Shown piece by piece: positions 1 through 9,072 of a stretch of 34,584 nucleotides of DNA. The position numbers and the translations under genes were made by a program. The notes below the pieces were generated by a model that saw only the letters and a program-made list of their open reading frames with translations, made no database searches and was not told the DNA's origin. The stretch is from positions 1-34,584 of the forward strand of contig JBFXAN010000063.1 of the NCBI GenBank assembly GCA_050184225.1. The letters are read 5' to 3'. The stretch's first letter is position 1. The number at the start of each line of letters is the position of its first letter. Source of the stretch: JBFXAN01 sp050184225. Its GTDB lineage: Bacteria > Chloroflexota > Dehalococcoidia > CAUJGQ01.

Positions 1-852
1 TTCGACGTGGGTATGGTCAACGTCTTCGATACGATGCTGGCGGCGCGGCTGCTCGGTTATCCGCGATTTGGCCTGGCCGACCTCCTTCAGCAGCACTTCA
101 ACGTCACGCTCGACAAGCGATTTCAGCGACATGATTGGGGGAGCCGCCCGATTCCATCACCGGCGCTTCGCTACGCCGGTGAAGACGTGCGCCATCTCGA
201 ACGGCTCCGCGACCTGCTCGGCGCCGAGTTGGTCGCACGTGGGCGCGACGTCGAGGCGGCCGAGGTGTTTGAGCGGGCGACCCATGTCACATCCGAAGAA
301 CGGGTCTTCGATCCCGAGGCGTTCTGGCGGATCAAGGCAGCACGCGAGCTGAGCGGACACGAGCGGGCGATTCTGCGGGAGTTGTACATCTTCCGCGACG
401 GCCGCGCCCGCGCCCAGGATCGGCCGCCGGTGAAGGTGATGAACGACGATGCGCTCGTCGCCTTGAGCAAGCAGGCGCCCGTGGACCTGCCCGGACTGCG
501 GCGATCGGGCCTCTCACCGCTTCAGGTCGATCGCTACGGCCACGGCCTCTTGCAGGCGATCCGGCGCGGCCGTCGCGCGGCGCCACCGCTGCCGCGACCG
601 AGCGGCCCGCGGCCCGACCCGCGGATTGTGCTCCGCTACGATGCCCTCCGCGCCTGGCGAAAGGCGCGCGCCGCCGAGCGCGGGATCGACCCGGAGATGG
701 TTGTCTCGAATGCGGCGTTGCGGGCGCTCTCCCGGGCGACGCCGCACACGCCGGCCGATGTGGCCGAGGTCGCCGACCTCGGCCCCTGGAAAACCGAGGC
801 CTACGCGGCGGACATGCTCGTAGCGCTGCACGCGCCGGAACTCCACGAGTAG
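1..852 (+). CDS. rnd: Ribonuclease D, 3' part (5' end outside window)
   Basis: This is the C-terminal part of an RNase D-type 3'-5' exoribonuclease that trims the 3' ends of tRNA and other stable RNAs. The frame is open from base 1, so the GTG at 7 is probably internal and the first DEDD motifs lie upstream. What remains is the end of the exonuclease domain: FDTMLAARLLGYP, then DKRFQRHDW..RP, and the last catalytic motif, YAGEDVRHL, with the Tyr and Asp of the DEDDy type. About 150 further residues follow with two HRDC-like helical segments (roughly residues 120-195 and 205-280), as in bacterial RNase D, where they help bind RNA. The stop is TAG at 850-852, 27 nt before the next gene. Family assignment is firm; the true start cannot be seen. 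Confidence 0.88.
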   Translation, partial: FDVGMVNVFDTMLAARLLGYPRFGLADLLQQHFNVTLDKRFQRHDWGSRPIPSPALRYAGEDVRHLERLRDLLGAELVARGRDVEAAEVFERATHVTSEERVFDPEAFWRIKAARELSGHERAILRELYIFRDGRARAQDRPPVKVMNDDALVALSKQAPVDLPGLRRSGLSPLQVDRYGHGLLQAIRRGRRAAPPLPRPSGPRPDPRIVLRYDALRAWRKARAAERGIDPEMVVSNAALRALSRATPHTPADVAEVADLGPWKTEAYAADMLVALHAPELHE

Positions 853-879
853 CCGAGTAGTCAGAAACGGGGTCAGGCC

Positions 880-2673
880 ATGACGCTCGAAACACGGACG
901 GATCGCCGCCAATCCGGCGGGATGCCGGACACCGCCGGTATCAACTTCTTCGAGGCGGATGCTAATCTCCGGTTTGTGCTCGAACAGCACCTGTCTTCGG
1001 CAGACCTGACGCTGGCGCTGCCCGTCCTGCACGAGGCCGGCGCCGTCGCGGGCGGGCGACTGGACGAGCTTGCCCGCATCGCCGACAAGAACCCGCCCTG
1101 CCTCGTTCACTACGACGCCCGCGGGCAGCGGGTGGACGAGGTCAAGTATCATCCGGCCTACCACGAGATGGAGCGGATCGCCTTCGAGCAGTTTGGGTTG
1201 ACGGCGATCTCGCATCGGCCCGGCCTGTTCGGCTGGGCGGGCACCGTCCCGCACGCGGTCAAGTATGCGCTCAGCTATGTCCTGATTCAGAGTGAGTTCG
1301 GGTTATTCTGCCCGGTGAACATGACCGACTCGCTCGCGCGTGTCCTGCGCCGGTTCGCCGAACCGGAACTGCGCGAGCGCTACGTTCCCCGGTTGACCGC
1401 CACGCGCATGGACGACTTGCTGCAGGGCGCCCAGTTCATGACCGAGAAGGCGGGCGGTTCGGATGTGGGCGCCACCGAAACCAACGCCGTGTGGGACGGC
1501 ACCTGGCGCCTGTACGGCGACAAGTGGTTCTGCTCGAATGTCTCCGCCGACCTGATGCTGACGCTGGCACGGCCGGAGGGCGCGCCGTCCGGAACGCGCG
1601 GGTTGGGCCTGTTTCTCGTGCCGAAGCAATGGGAGGACGGCACGCGCAACCGCCATCGGATCAACCGGCTGAAGGACAAACTCGGCACGCGGGATATGGC
1701 GTCGGGCGAGGTGACGCTCGACGGCGCGTTCGCCTATCAGGTCGGAGCGCTCGATCGTGGCTTCGTCCAGATGATGGAGATGGTCAGTTCGTCGCGGCTG
1801 TCGAACGCGATGCGGGCGGCGGCGATGACGCGCCGAGGACTGTTGGAGGCGACGGTCCATGCCGGCGGGCGGGTTGCCTTCGGCCGGACGCTGGATGAAC
1901 TGCCGCTGATGCGGGAAACGTTGCTTGATCTGACGCTCGACAGCGAGAGCGCCATCGCCGCCGTGATCCATACCGGCACGGTGTACGACCGCGCTGATCG
2001 TGGGAGTAACGACGATGCGAAGCTCCTCCGGATTCTGACACCGCTGATCAAGTTGTCGATCTGCAAGCGTGCCCGCTGGTCCACGGGCGAGTCGATGGAG
2101 GTGCGGGGCGGTAACGGATACATCGAGGACTGGGTTGATCCACGCCTGCTGCGGGACGCGCACCTGGGGTCGATCTGGGAAGGATCGACCAACGTGATCG
2201 CGTTGGATGTGCTCCGCGCGATCGGCCGGGAGGGCGCTGATGTGGTGCTGGTCGGTGATATCGAACGGCGGTTACGCGGCGTCGGCGATCCTTCCGTCAG
2301 AGAACTTTCATCCATTGTCTGGTCAATGCTCGAACGACTCGGCGGCAGCATCGAGCGGGTCAACGCGCTTCCGGGCGACGAACGTGAGCTCCCGGCGCGC
2401 GACCTGGCCGAGCGGCTGTACCTGGTCTATGCGGCGTCGCTGCTGATCGAAGAGGCGGATGCCCAGGCGGCGCAGGGGAGCTACCGTAAGCTGGTGATCG
2501 CCGCCGAGTTTGTCCGGCGGCGGCTGACGTTTCAACCGGAGGGCTGGCTCGGCCCGCGGCCCGGGAGTACGCGCTGGTTCGACGCGATCCAGCGATGGGT
2601 GACCATTCCGGCCGAGGCGTCCGCGGACCTGATCAGCGCGCTGGGCGGGCGCGCAGCCGAACGCGGACGCTAG
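880..2673 (+). CDS. Acyl-CoA dehydrogenase, AidB-like
   Basis: This is a 597-residue flavoenzyme of the acyl-CoA dehydrogenase superfamily, which oxidises acyl-CoA at the alpha-beta bond using FAD. MTEKAGGSDVGATET (187-201), VRGGNGYIEDW (408-418) and WEGSTNVIALDVLRA (433-447) are signatures of the AidB/isovaleryl-CoA branch. It is longer than the usual 380-400 residues, with an N-terminal extension before the helical domain and a C-terminal helical domain of about 140 residues, as in AidB. The ATG follows RNase D by 27 nt and has only a weak Shine-Dalgarno. It ends overlapping the stop of the convergent small gene by 4 nt. A role in fatty-acid or branched-chain oxidation is likely. AidB itself also binds DNA, but nothing here shows that function. 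The substrate is unknown. Confidence 0.9.
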   Translation: MTLETRTDRRQSGGMPDTAGINFFEADANLRFVLEQHLSSADLTLALPVLHEAGAVAGGRLDELARIADKNPPCLVHYDARGQRVDEVKYHPAYHEMERIAFEQFGLTAISHRPGLFGWAGTVPHAVKYALSYVLIQSEFGLFCPVNMTDSLARVLRRFAEPELRERYVPRLTATRMDDLLQGAQFMTEKAGGSDVGATETNAVWDGTWRLYGDKWFCSNVSADLMLTLARPEGAPSGTRGLGLFLVPKQWEDGTRNRHRINRLKDKLGTRDMASGEVTLDGAFAYQVGALDRGFVQMMEMVSSSRLSNAMRAAAMTRRGLLEATVHAGGRVAFGRTLDELPLMRETLLDLTLDSESAIAAVIHTGTVYDRADRGSNDDAKLLRILTPLIKLSICKRARWSTGESMEVRGGNGYIEDWVDPRLLRDAHLGSIWEGSTNVIALDVLRAIGREGADVVLVGDIERRLRGVGDPSVRELSSIVWSMLERLGGSIERVNALPGDERELPARDLAERLYLVYAASLLIEEADAQAAQGSYRKLVIAAEFVRRRLTFQPEGWLGPRPGSTRWFDAIQRWVTIPAEASADLISALGGRAAERGR

Positions 2674-3002
2674 CGTTCCCCGTTGCGGCCGCTCCGAATC
2701 TGTCCATTGCGCTCCTCGGTGGAGGCCATCTCCATCGCATCGTCGACAGCGGCGGCGACCTGCTCCGCCAATTCGCCGCCGAGCTCGGAACCGGCGGTAT
2801 GGACGATCAGCGCCGCGAGGGCAGCATCACCGCCGGTTTGAACGGCGACCGGCGTCACCTGAAGGACGCGCCGGCCGGCGTGCGCGGACACCCATGAATT
2901 GAGCCCCTCGGCAAGCGCCTCGGCAGCGGCGGCAGCCGTCTCGCCCGAAGCTCCAAGCCCGCTAAAGCTCAATGACTCGCACGGATAGTTCGAAAGTTCC
3001 AT
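2670..3002 (-). CDS. Small alanine-rich protein of unknown function
   Basis: I do not recognise this 110-residue protein. It has a strong Shine-Dalgarno (GGGAGGT just before the ATG at 3002), lies downstream of purL in the same direction, and fills the gap between purL and the convergent acyl-CoA dehydrogenase, overlapping the latter's stop by 4 nt. The N-terminus (MELSNYPCESLSFSGLGASG) is followed by an Ala-rich helix, then a likely beta stretch (VLQVTPVAVQTGG) and a second Ala-rich helix, so a small alpha/beta fold is plausible. There is no signal peptide or membrane segment. The ribosome-binding site and tight packing argue that it is real. It may be co-transcribed with purQL, 105 nt away, but need not be linked in function. 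Confidence 0.55.
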   Translation of the reverse strand: MELSNYPCESLSFSGLGASGETAAAAAEALAEGLNSWVSAHAGRRVLQVTPVAVQTGGDAALAALIVHTAGSELGGELAEQVAAAVDDAMEMASTEERNGQIRSGRNGER

Positions 3003-3107
3003 CCGACCTCCCGATCGATCGCGTGGCGCCGAGGCCGACGCGGCGTGGTTGCGAGATGATCGCCTCCTGTCGAATTCGGCCGATGCGGGCCACGCGCCGC
3101 CTGTATG

Positions 3108-5534
3108 TCAGTCCGTGAGATTTGACGACAGGGCAACGGCGATACCGGTGTCGTAGGTCTCCTCGATCTGGGCCAGCGGCAGATCGATCGCCGAGGTCAG
3201 GCGAAACCGATCGCCGCCGGTCGTGCCGAGCCGGGTTAGCGTTACGCTGTTCTCGGCGGCAATCCGGCTGAGCGCGTCGTTGTCGGCGGCGCGACAGGTG
3301 ACAACGATCCGCGACTGCTGTTCGCCAAACAGTACGGCGTCGAGCCGGCCGCTGACAACGATCGACGCCGCATCCAAGCCGCGATCACCGAGCATCGCAC
3401 TCTCGGCCAGGGCCACCGCCAGCCCGCCGTCGGAACAGTCATGCGCCGATCGGATCACACCCTGGCGGATGCCCTCCAGGCAGACGCGCTGGACCGCCGC
3501 CTCGCGATCGAGGTCGATGCTCGGCCGGCCGGCGATGGCACCGCGGATCGTGCGGAGGTATTCGCTCCCCGCGAGATCCTTGGCATTGCCGGTGAGTGGC
3601 GTGTCGCTGCCGCCGAGCAGCCACACGGTATCGCCGTCGGCGACAAAGCCGGCGCCGGTGTGGTAGCGGACATCGTCGATCACGCCGAGCATGCCGATCA
3701 CGGGCGTGGGATAGACGGCCTCGCCGAGCGTTTCGTTGTACAGGCTGACGTTGCCCGAGATCACTGGTGTTTGCAGCGTCTCACAGGCGGCGGCGATGCC
3801 GCGGATCGCCTGCTCGAGCTGGTAGTAGATCTCCGGCTTCTCGGGATTGCCGAAGTTGAGACAGTTGGTCACCGCCATCGGCACGGCGCCGGTGCAGACG
3901 ACATTGCGCGCCGCTTCGGCGACGGCGATCGCGCCGCCGGTAAATGGGTCGAGGTAGCAGAGCCGGCCGTTGCCGTCAGTGCTCGCCGCGATCGCCCGTT
4001 GCGTGCCCTTGATCCGGATCACGGCGGCATCGCCCCCCGGCGGAACGACCGTGTTCGTCAGCACCTGATGATCGTACTGTCGATAGATCCACCGGCGTGC
4101 GGCGATGTTCGGCGCGGCCAGCAGACGCAGCAGCGTCTCTTCGGCCGTCCGCGGCGGCGGGGCGACGCGGACGTTCGCCGGCTCATCCATGACCGAGGCG
4201 GTGCTGGGCCGCGCGGTGAGTCCGTCCGGCCGCCCCGGCACCGCCGGCGCGATGTAGACGTTCGGGGCTGGGGTTGTTCCGGTCGAGCGGTCACGATCCG
4301 GCTCGTCCTCGTCCGCGACATCGGCAACGGCGTCGAGGTCGTAGGCATGCAGGCCGGCCATCCACGGCGGCGGCGTGCCCTGGCGGCGGTACTGTGGCGC
4401 CTCGCTCACCACCGCCACCGGTAGGCGGGCGACGTCGACACCGTGCTCGCGGATGTGGACCAGCCCATCGTCGGTGACCTCACCGATCACGGCACAGTGC
4501 AGGTCCCACCGATCGAAGAGAGCGCGGACCCGATCCTCAAAGCCGCGGCGGGCGACGACGAGCATCCGCTCCTGCGATTCGGAGAGCATGACTTCGTAGG
4601 GGGTCATGCCGGCTTCGCGTCGTGGCACTTGATCGATGTCGATGATGATGCCGGTACCGGAACGGGCGGCGCATTCGATCGCGCTACTCGTGAGGCCGGC
4701 GGCGCCGAGGTCTTGGAGCCCGACGATCCAGTCACGGCCGCGGTCGAGCAGCTCCATGCAGGCTTCGATCAGCAGCTTTTCCATGAAGGGGTTGCCGACC
4801 TGGACCGCCGGTCGCCGCTCCTCCGACGACTCGTCCAGTTCGACACTGGCGAAGGTGGCGCCGTGGATGCCGTCGCGGCCGGTGTCGGCGCCGACCAGCA
4901 TCAGCAGATTGCCGGGGCCGTCGGCACGCGCCCGGATCAGGCTGCCGTGTCGGGCAACGCCGATGCACATCGCGTTGACGAGCGGGTTCTCGGCGTATGT
5001 CGGCTCGAAGTAGGTTTCGCCGCCGATTGTCGGCAGACCGAGGGTGTTGCCGTAGCCGCCGATTCCTGCCACGACGCCGCCGAACAGATAGCGGCTGCGG
5101 GCGATCCGTTCGGCGTCGCCGGCGTCCGCCTCCGGTGCGATCGGACCGAAGCGGAGCGAGTCGAGCAGCGCGATCGGACGGGCGCCCATCGCGAAAATAT
5201 CGCGGACGATGCCGCCGACGCCGGTCGCGGCGCCTTCATACGGCTCGATCGCCGAGGGATGGTTGTGTGATTCGATCTTCATCGCCACCAGCCAGCCGTC
5301 GCCGATATCGACCGCGCCGGCGTTCTCCTCGCCCGCTTTCGTCAGCACGTGCTCGGCCTGTGTCGGGAGCAGGCGGAGCAGCGGCCGTGAGTTCTTGTAA
5401 CCGCAATGCTCGCTCCAGAGCGCCCCGAACATACCCAGCTCGACCTCGTTCGGCTCCCGTTCCAACCGCTCGACGATCAAGTGATACTCGTCGCGGGAGA
5501 GTGAGAGTTGGTGCAGCGTGGCGTCGTCAACCAT
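3108..5534 (-). CDS. purL: Phosphoribosylformylglycinamidine synthase subunit PurL
   Basis: This is the ATP-dependent synthetase subunit of FGAM synthase, step four of de novo purine synthesis; it makes FGAM from FGAR with ammonia supplied by PurQ. It is the small bacterial type (808 residues, no glutaminase domain), so it is expected to work with PurQ and PurS. Visible motifs are SEHCGYKNSR near residue 41 with the catalytic His43, KIESHNHPSAIEPYEGAATGVGG at 86-108, LGAAGLTSS at 276-284, and in the second half VISGNVSLYNET and HDCSDGGLAVALAE. Between the two halves, about residues 396-460, is a low-complexity Pro/Asp/Thr-rich linker longer than usual for the family. The gene follows purQ by 51 nt in one likely operon. 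The ATG at 5534 has a poor Shine-Dalgarno. Confidence 0.97.
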   Translation of the reverse strand: MVDDATLHQLSLSRDEYHLIVERLEREPNEVELGMFGALWSEHCGYKNSRPLLRLLPTQAEHVLTKAGEENAGAVDIGDGWLVAMKIESHNHPSAIEPYEGAATGVGGIVRDIFAMGARPIALLDSLRFGPIAPEADAGDAERIARSRYLFGGVVAGIGGYGNTLGLPTIGGETYFEPTYAENPLVNAMCIGVARHGSLIRARADGPGNLLMLVGADTGRDGIHGATFASVELDESSEERRPAVQVGNPFMEKLLIEACMELLDRGRDWIVGLQDLGAAGLTSSAIECAARSGTGIIIDIDQVPRREAGMTPYEVMLSESQERMLVVARRGFEDRVRALFDRWDLHCAVIGEVTDDGLVHIREHGVDVARLPVAVVSEAPQYRRQGTPPPWMAGLHAYDLDAVADVADEDEPDRDRSTGTTPAPNVYIAPAVPGRPDGLTARPSTASVMDEPANVRVAPPPRTAEETLLRLLAAPNIAARRWIYRQYDHQVLTNTVVPPGGDAAVIRIKGTQRAIAASTDGNGRLCYLDPFTGGAIAVAEAARNVVCTGAVPMAVTNCLNFGNPEKPEIYYQLEQAIRGIAAACETLQTPVISGNVSLYNETLGEAVYPTPVIGMLGVIDDVRYHTGAGFVADGDTVWLLGGSDTPLTGNAKDLAGSEYLRTIRGAIAGRPSIDLDREAAVQRVCLEGIRQGVIRSAHDCSDGGLAVALAESAMLGDRGLDAASIVVSGRLDAVLFGEQQSRIVVTCRAADNDALSRIAAENSVTLTRLGTTGGDRFRLTSAIDLPLAQIEETYDTGIAVALSSNLTD

Positions 5535-5585
5535 CAGTTCACCGTCAGTGGGGCGTGTTGTCGCGAAACCGATTCGTCGGTGCGA

Positions 5586-6290
5586 TCAGGCGGGCAGCGG
5601 CACATTGACGGCGGCCAGCATCGAACGCCAGATGAAAAGCCCATCGTCGCCGCCCATCAGCGCCTCGCTGGCGCGCTCCGGGTGGGGCATCATGCCGAGC
5701 ACGTTGCGGCGCTCGTTGAGAATTCCGGCGATGTTGTCGGCGGCGCCGTTCGGGTTCGCCTCCTGGGTGATCTCACCCTGCGGCGTGGCATAGCGGAACG
5801 CGACCTGGTCGTTGCTTCGCAAACGGGCGAGCGTCTCGTCATCGGCATAGTAGCGGCCTTCGCCATGGGAGATCGGAATCCGAATCACCTGGCCCTCACG
5901 CAGTTCGTTGGTGAATGGTGAGCGGATCGTTTCGGTGCGGAGGTTGACCCACTGGCAGCGGAACTGAAGGCTCTCGTTGCGCATGAGCACGCCGGGGAGG
6001 AGGCCGGCCTCGCAGAGGATCTGGAAGCCGTTGCAGATACCGATCACCGGTTTGCCCGCGGCGGCGTGCGCGGCCACGGCATCCATCACGGGCGCAAAGC
6101 GGGCGATTGCCCCACACCGAAGATAGTCGCCGTACGAGAACCCGCCCGGAACGATGACGGCATCGAAGCCGCTGAGATCGGTGTCGCGATGCCAGACGTA
6201 GTCAGCCTCCTGGCCAAGTCCCTCGGTGATTGCGTAGTGGCAGTCGCCATCAGACCAGGTTCCCGGGAAGACGAGGACAGCGAAGCGCAT
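5586..6290 (-). CDS. purQ: Phosphoribosylformylglycinamidine synthase subunit PurQ
   Basis: This is the class I glutaminase subunit of FGAM synthase, which hydrolyses glutamine and passes ammonia to PurL. The nucleophile is Cys86 in GICNGFQ and the other catalytic residues are His203 and Glu205 in MMPHPERA. VPGGFSYGDYLRCGAIA is the family signature. I place the start at ATG 6290, giving MRFAVLVFPG, because a GAGGGG lies 7 nt upstream and PurQ proteins begin at this strand; a start five codons earlier (6305) is also open. The 234 residues match the family. Upstream, where purS often sits, there is no purS but a transposase-like ORF. Confidence 0.96.
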   Translation of the reverse strand: MRFAVLVFPGTWSDGDCHYAITEGLGQEADYVWHRDTDLSGFDAVIVPGGFSYGDYLRCGAIARFAPVMDAVAAHAAAGKPVIGICNGFQILCEAGLLPGVLMRNESLQFRCQWVNLRTETIRSPFTNELREGQVIRIPISHGEGRYYADDETLARLRSNDQVAFRYATPQGEITQEANPNGAADNIAGILNERRNVLGMMPHPERASEALMGGDDGLFIWRSMLAAVNVPLPA

Positions 6291-6363
6291 GGTCAGGCCC
6301 CTCACAGTGCGGGTCGATCCGACTCTTCAAGCATGACACAACGCGCGAGGGCGTGACAGGTGG

Positions 6364-6621
6364 TTACGTCCGGGCGGCCCGCGACGTGACGGCGCCGGAT
6401 CCGCTTTCATCGGGGTCAAGTCCGTTGACGTGGTCTATCTGGGTTGGTTCTTCGTGGCGGCTGGGTCTGGCCGCGATGGCTTGCAGGGTCTGTTCGGCGG
6501 TCATCGCCTCGGTCGACAGCAGCGCGTTCCCGAACGCCTGCAGCAGCTCGCGCAGCAGATCCGGAGACGCCTGTGCGATCTGTTGCAGGCGCCCGGGGTC
6601 GATCCTTCCAGTGGCGGTCAT
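6364..6621 (-). pseudogene. Probable remnant of an IS256-type transposase N-terminus
   Basis: This is an 85-codon ORF starting at ATG 6621 with AAGGA 9 nt upstream. The first 39 or so residues, including IDPGRLQQIAQASPDLLREL and the following LLQAFGNALLSTEA, look like the start of IS256/Mutator-family transposases, which in many high-GC bacteria read ASPDLL..LLQAF.NALLSAEAD. After that point the expected Cys/Gly/Arg-rich stretch is absent and the sequence becomes unrelated (MTAEQTLQAIAARPS and on), with no DDE domain. I read it as a truncated transposase start fused by deletion to other sequence. It could still be expressed as a small protein. The similarity is judged by eye and no terminal inverted repeats were found. 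Confidence 0.5.
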
Positions 6622-6702
6622 CGTCGTGTTCCTTCTTCGACTCGGTTGTGAGAGATCACTCGAAGGATCACGCGGTGGCCGGCGCCACTCCCGGCGACAC
6701 GC

Positions 6703-8955
6703 TCACCGCGTTACCGATACGCCACTTTGCTGGACGCCGCTTTCATCGGAATCCGCGACTGAGGCAGGGTGTTCGCCTCCGCCATCGACGTAGTCCGTGG
6801 GCACGGCCGTCATTTCCTCCACGGATTGGTCCGGCGCCGGCCCTGTCTCCTTCGCGACGGCGGCCGGGTATTCGATGCGCGGGTGGTAGATGGCGCGGAG
6901 GCTGCTCTTGAACGAGTCGGCGATCACGCGGAGGTCGCGTAGCGTGATGTCGCAATCGTCGAACTGACCTTCGGACAAGCGCTCGGCGATCACGCTCTCG
7001 ACCAGCGCGTCAATCGTCTCCTGCGAGTGGTCCTGATTCGCCCGGACCACTGCCTCGGTCGAGTCCGCCAGCATCACCAGCGCGGTTTCCTTGCTCTGGG
7101 GCCGCGGTCCCGGATAGGTGAAGTCCGCCGGATCGGCGTCGGGGTTGTCGCGCAGCGCCGTCCGGTAGAAGTATGTGACTAGCCGCGTGCCGTGATGTTC
7201 CGGAATGAACGCCCGCACCCGTTCCGGCAGGCGGTGGCGACGGGCAAGTTCCACGCCGTGCCGGACGTGCTCCTGGATGATGCGGGCGCTGGCGGTGGCG
7301 TCGAGCCGGTCATGCGGGTTTTCACCGGCGAGCTGATTCTCGATGTAGAAGGCGGGGCGGCCCATCTTGCCGATGTCGTGATAGTACGCGCCGACGCGGA
7401 CCAGCAGGCTGTCCGCTCCGATGCGATCGGCGGCGCGTTCGGCCATGTTGCCGACCATGATGCTGTGATGGAATGTCCCCGGCGCCTCCTCCTGGAGCCG
7501 GCGCAGGAGCGGGGCGTTCATCTGCGCCAGTTCCATCAACTGGAGGCGGGTGGTGACGTCGAAGACCGAGCCGAGCGCCACTAGCAGGCCGACGGCGAAC
7601 AGGGCAGTCAACGCTCCGGCGGCGGCGCTGTTGCCCGCCATCCACAGCAAGTCGTCCCGCTGCCGGAGGTCATCGATCGCCCAGAAGGCGGCGAGTGAGA
7701 CAAACGTCGCGACGGCAACGGCAGCGCCGGCGAGGACGAAGCGGTTGAGTCGTTCGGCGCGATGAATGGCGAGGACGCCGGCGAGACCGGCGAAGAAGAA
7801 CGTCGCCGTCATCTGCAGCGGTTGGCTGCCGCTGAGGCCGACAATCCCGCCGATGTCCGGGAGATAGACAGCGGTGAACGTGCTGACGATCGCCAGCACC
7901 GCCGCGATCACGATCGCGAAGGGCGCCTCGAACAGGGTGGCGACCAGGAGCGGCACGAGCGCGACCGGCAAGGCGAACGCGTAGAACCGATGTGATGAAT
8001 CCGGCGTTACCAGTGGCAGGTAGAGCTTGGCCGCGAGCGTGACGGCGCCGATCAGCACCGCAACCAGCACGAGGCGGCGCATCGACGAGAACGCCACCGG
8101 CTTGAGGGCGATCAGATAGAACCCCAGCGACGCGGCGGCGAGCAGGGCGATCAGGACGACGGCGAGCACATCACCGCCGTGGATGCTCACGTTCAGCAGC
8201 CCCGCCTGCCGGAGCGCTTCAAGCTTGGCGGCGTCGATCGGCTCGCCTTCACGGACGATCACCTGATTGGGGGCATAGGTGACGGTCTGCGGTCCGACCG
8301 CCGCCGCCGCGCGGTCGCGGGCGAGCTGCGTCTCGACCTCGTCGATCCGCTGCGTGGGGACGACTAGTGGCCGCACCAGCGCCACGACGAGGTCGCCCTG
8401 TGCCGCCGTGAGACCGGCGGAGACGCGCGCCGGCACGCTGGCGCGGCGGTCTTCCATCTCCGCGTTGCTAAACGGCTCCTCGAGGATCGAGCCGAGCACA
8501 CGGACAGACTCGTCCACGATCTGCCGCCAGCCTTCCGAGGAGAGATCGAGCAGGTTGCTACGCTGCGTCATCGTCAGGCTCAGGCCGGGCACCCGGCCGA
8601 GTCCGTCCTCCTTGGCGCCGCGGGTTTGCCCGGGCGCATCGCGCACGCTGCCCGCGCGATTGACCACGTCGGTGAGCCGGGCAAGCTGATCGCTCTTGAC
8701 ATTGACGTTGTAGGTGACAACCTCGCGCACTGAGCGGATTGCCTGGTCCTGCAACTGTGCCCGCACCGTTTCGGAGTCATAGGCCAGCGCCCGCGGCGCG
8801 CGGATCGTCTGGGCGGCGATATCTCCCTCAGAGACATCGACGGCGCTGGGCAGCACAGGGAAGAGGACGACGGTCAGCAGCGCGAAGACCAGCCCGGCAA
8901 AGGCGAGCACGCGAATGACATATGGTGATGCACCGCCGAAAGTGCGTTCGGACAC
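6703..8955 (-). CDS. Membrane HD-domain phosphodiesterase, PgpH/YqfF type (7TM-HD)
   Basis: This 750-residue membrane protein has the layout of PgpH/YqfF enzymes, known in Firmicutes to degrade c-di-AMP. It has one N-terminal membrane helix (about 13-35), an extracytoplasmic domain (about 40-255), a bundle of about seven membrane helices (260-470) and a cytoplasmic HD domain. The HD domain shows HHSIMVGNMAE at 496-506, AYYHDIGK at 523-530 with metal ligands His526 and Asp527, PEHHGT near 585-590 and MLADSTEA near 628-635. A tail rich in Pro, Glu and Gly follows. The start is GTG 8955, with TATGAT exactly 6 nt upstream and no Shine-Dalgarno, suggesting a leaderless mRNA. Activity on c-di-AMP is inferred from the family; no diadenylate cyclase lies in the window. 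Confidence 0.9.
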   Translation of the reverse strand: MSERTFGGASPYVIRVLAFAGLVFALLTVVLFPVLPSAVDVSEGDIAAQTIRAPRALAYDSETVRAQLQDQAIRSVREVVTYNVNVKSDQLARLTDVVNRAGSVRDAPGQTRGAKEDGLGRVPGLSLTMTQRSNLLDLSSEGWRQIVDESVRVLGSILEEPFSNAEMEDRRASVPARVSAGLTAAQGDLVVALVRPLVVPTQRIDEVETQLARDRAAAAVGPQTVTYAPNQVIVREGEPIDAAKLEALRQAGLLNVSIHGGDVLAVVLIALLAAASLGFYLIALKPVAFSSMRRLVLVAVLIGAVTLAAKLYLPLVTPDSSHRFYAFALPVALVPLLVATLFEAPFAIVIAAVLAIVSTFTAVYLPDIGGIVGLSGSQPLQMTATFFFAGLAGVLAIHRAERLNRFVLAGAAVAVATFVSLAAFWAIDDLRQRDDLLWMAGNSAAAGALTALFAVGLLVALGSVFDVTTRLQLMELAQMNAPLLRRLQEEAPGTFHHSIMVGNMAERAADRIGADSLLVRVGAYYHDIGKMGRPAFYIENQLAGENPHDRLDATASARIIQEHVRHGVELARRHRLPERVRAFIPEHHGTRLVTYFYRTALRDNPDADPADFTYPGPRPQSKETALVMLADSTEAVVRANQDHSQETIDALVESVIAERLSEGQFDDCDITLRDLRVIADSFKSSLRAIYHPRIEYPAAVAKETGPAPDQSVEEMTAVPTDYVDGGGEHPASVADSDESGVQQSGVSVTR

Positions 8956-8961
8956 GGCCCT

Positions 8962-8967
8962 ATCATA
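8962..8967 (-). promoter_or_regulatory. Candidate -10 of a leaderless promoter for the 7TM-HD gene
   Basis: TATGAT on the minus strand, preceded by TGC (extended -10), lies 6 nt before the GTG at 8955. Transcription would start at or next to the first base of the start codon. No clear -35 is seen. Confidence 0.55.
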
Positions 8968-9072
8968 GCAGAGGCAGCCGCACGCCTTCCGGTCGCGCGG
9001 AAGGCGGGTTGAGCGTGAGCGTAGAGCCGCTACCCACGCGGCTGCTGAACCTCGGCGAAGGCAGCAGTCTTG

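Noticed and set aside
3441..4424. A 327-codon plus-strand ORF opposite purL
   Set aside because: Arg/Asp/Ala-rich antisense shadow; purL covers the region with full conservation.
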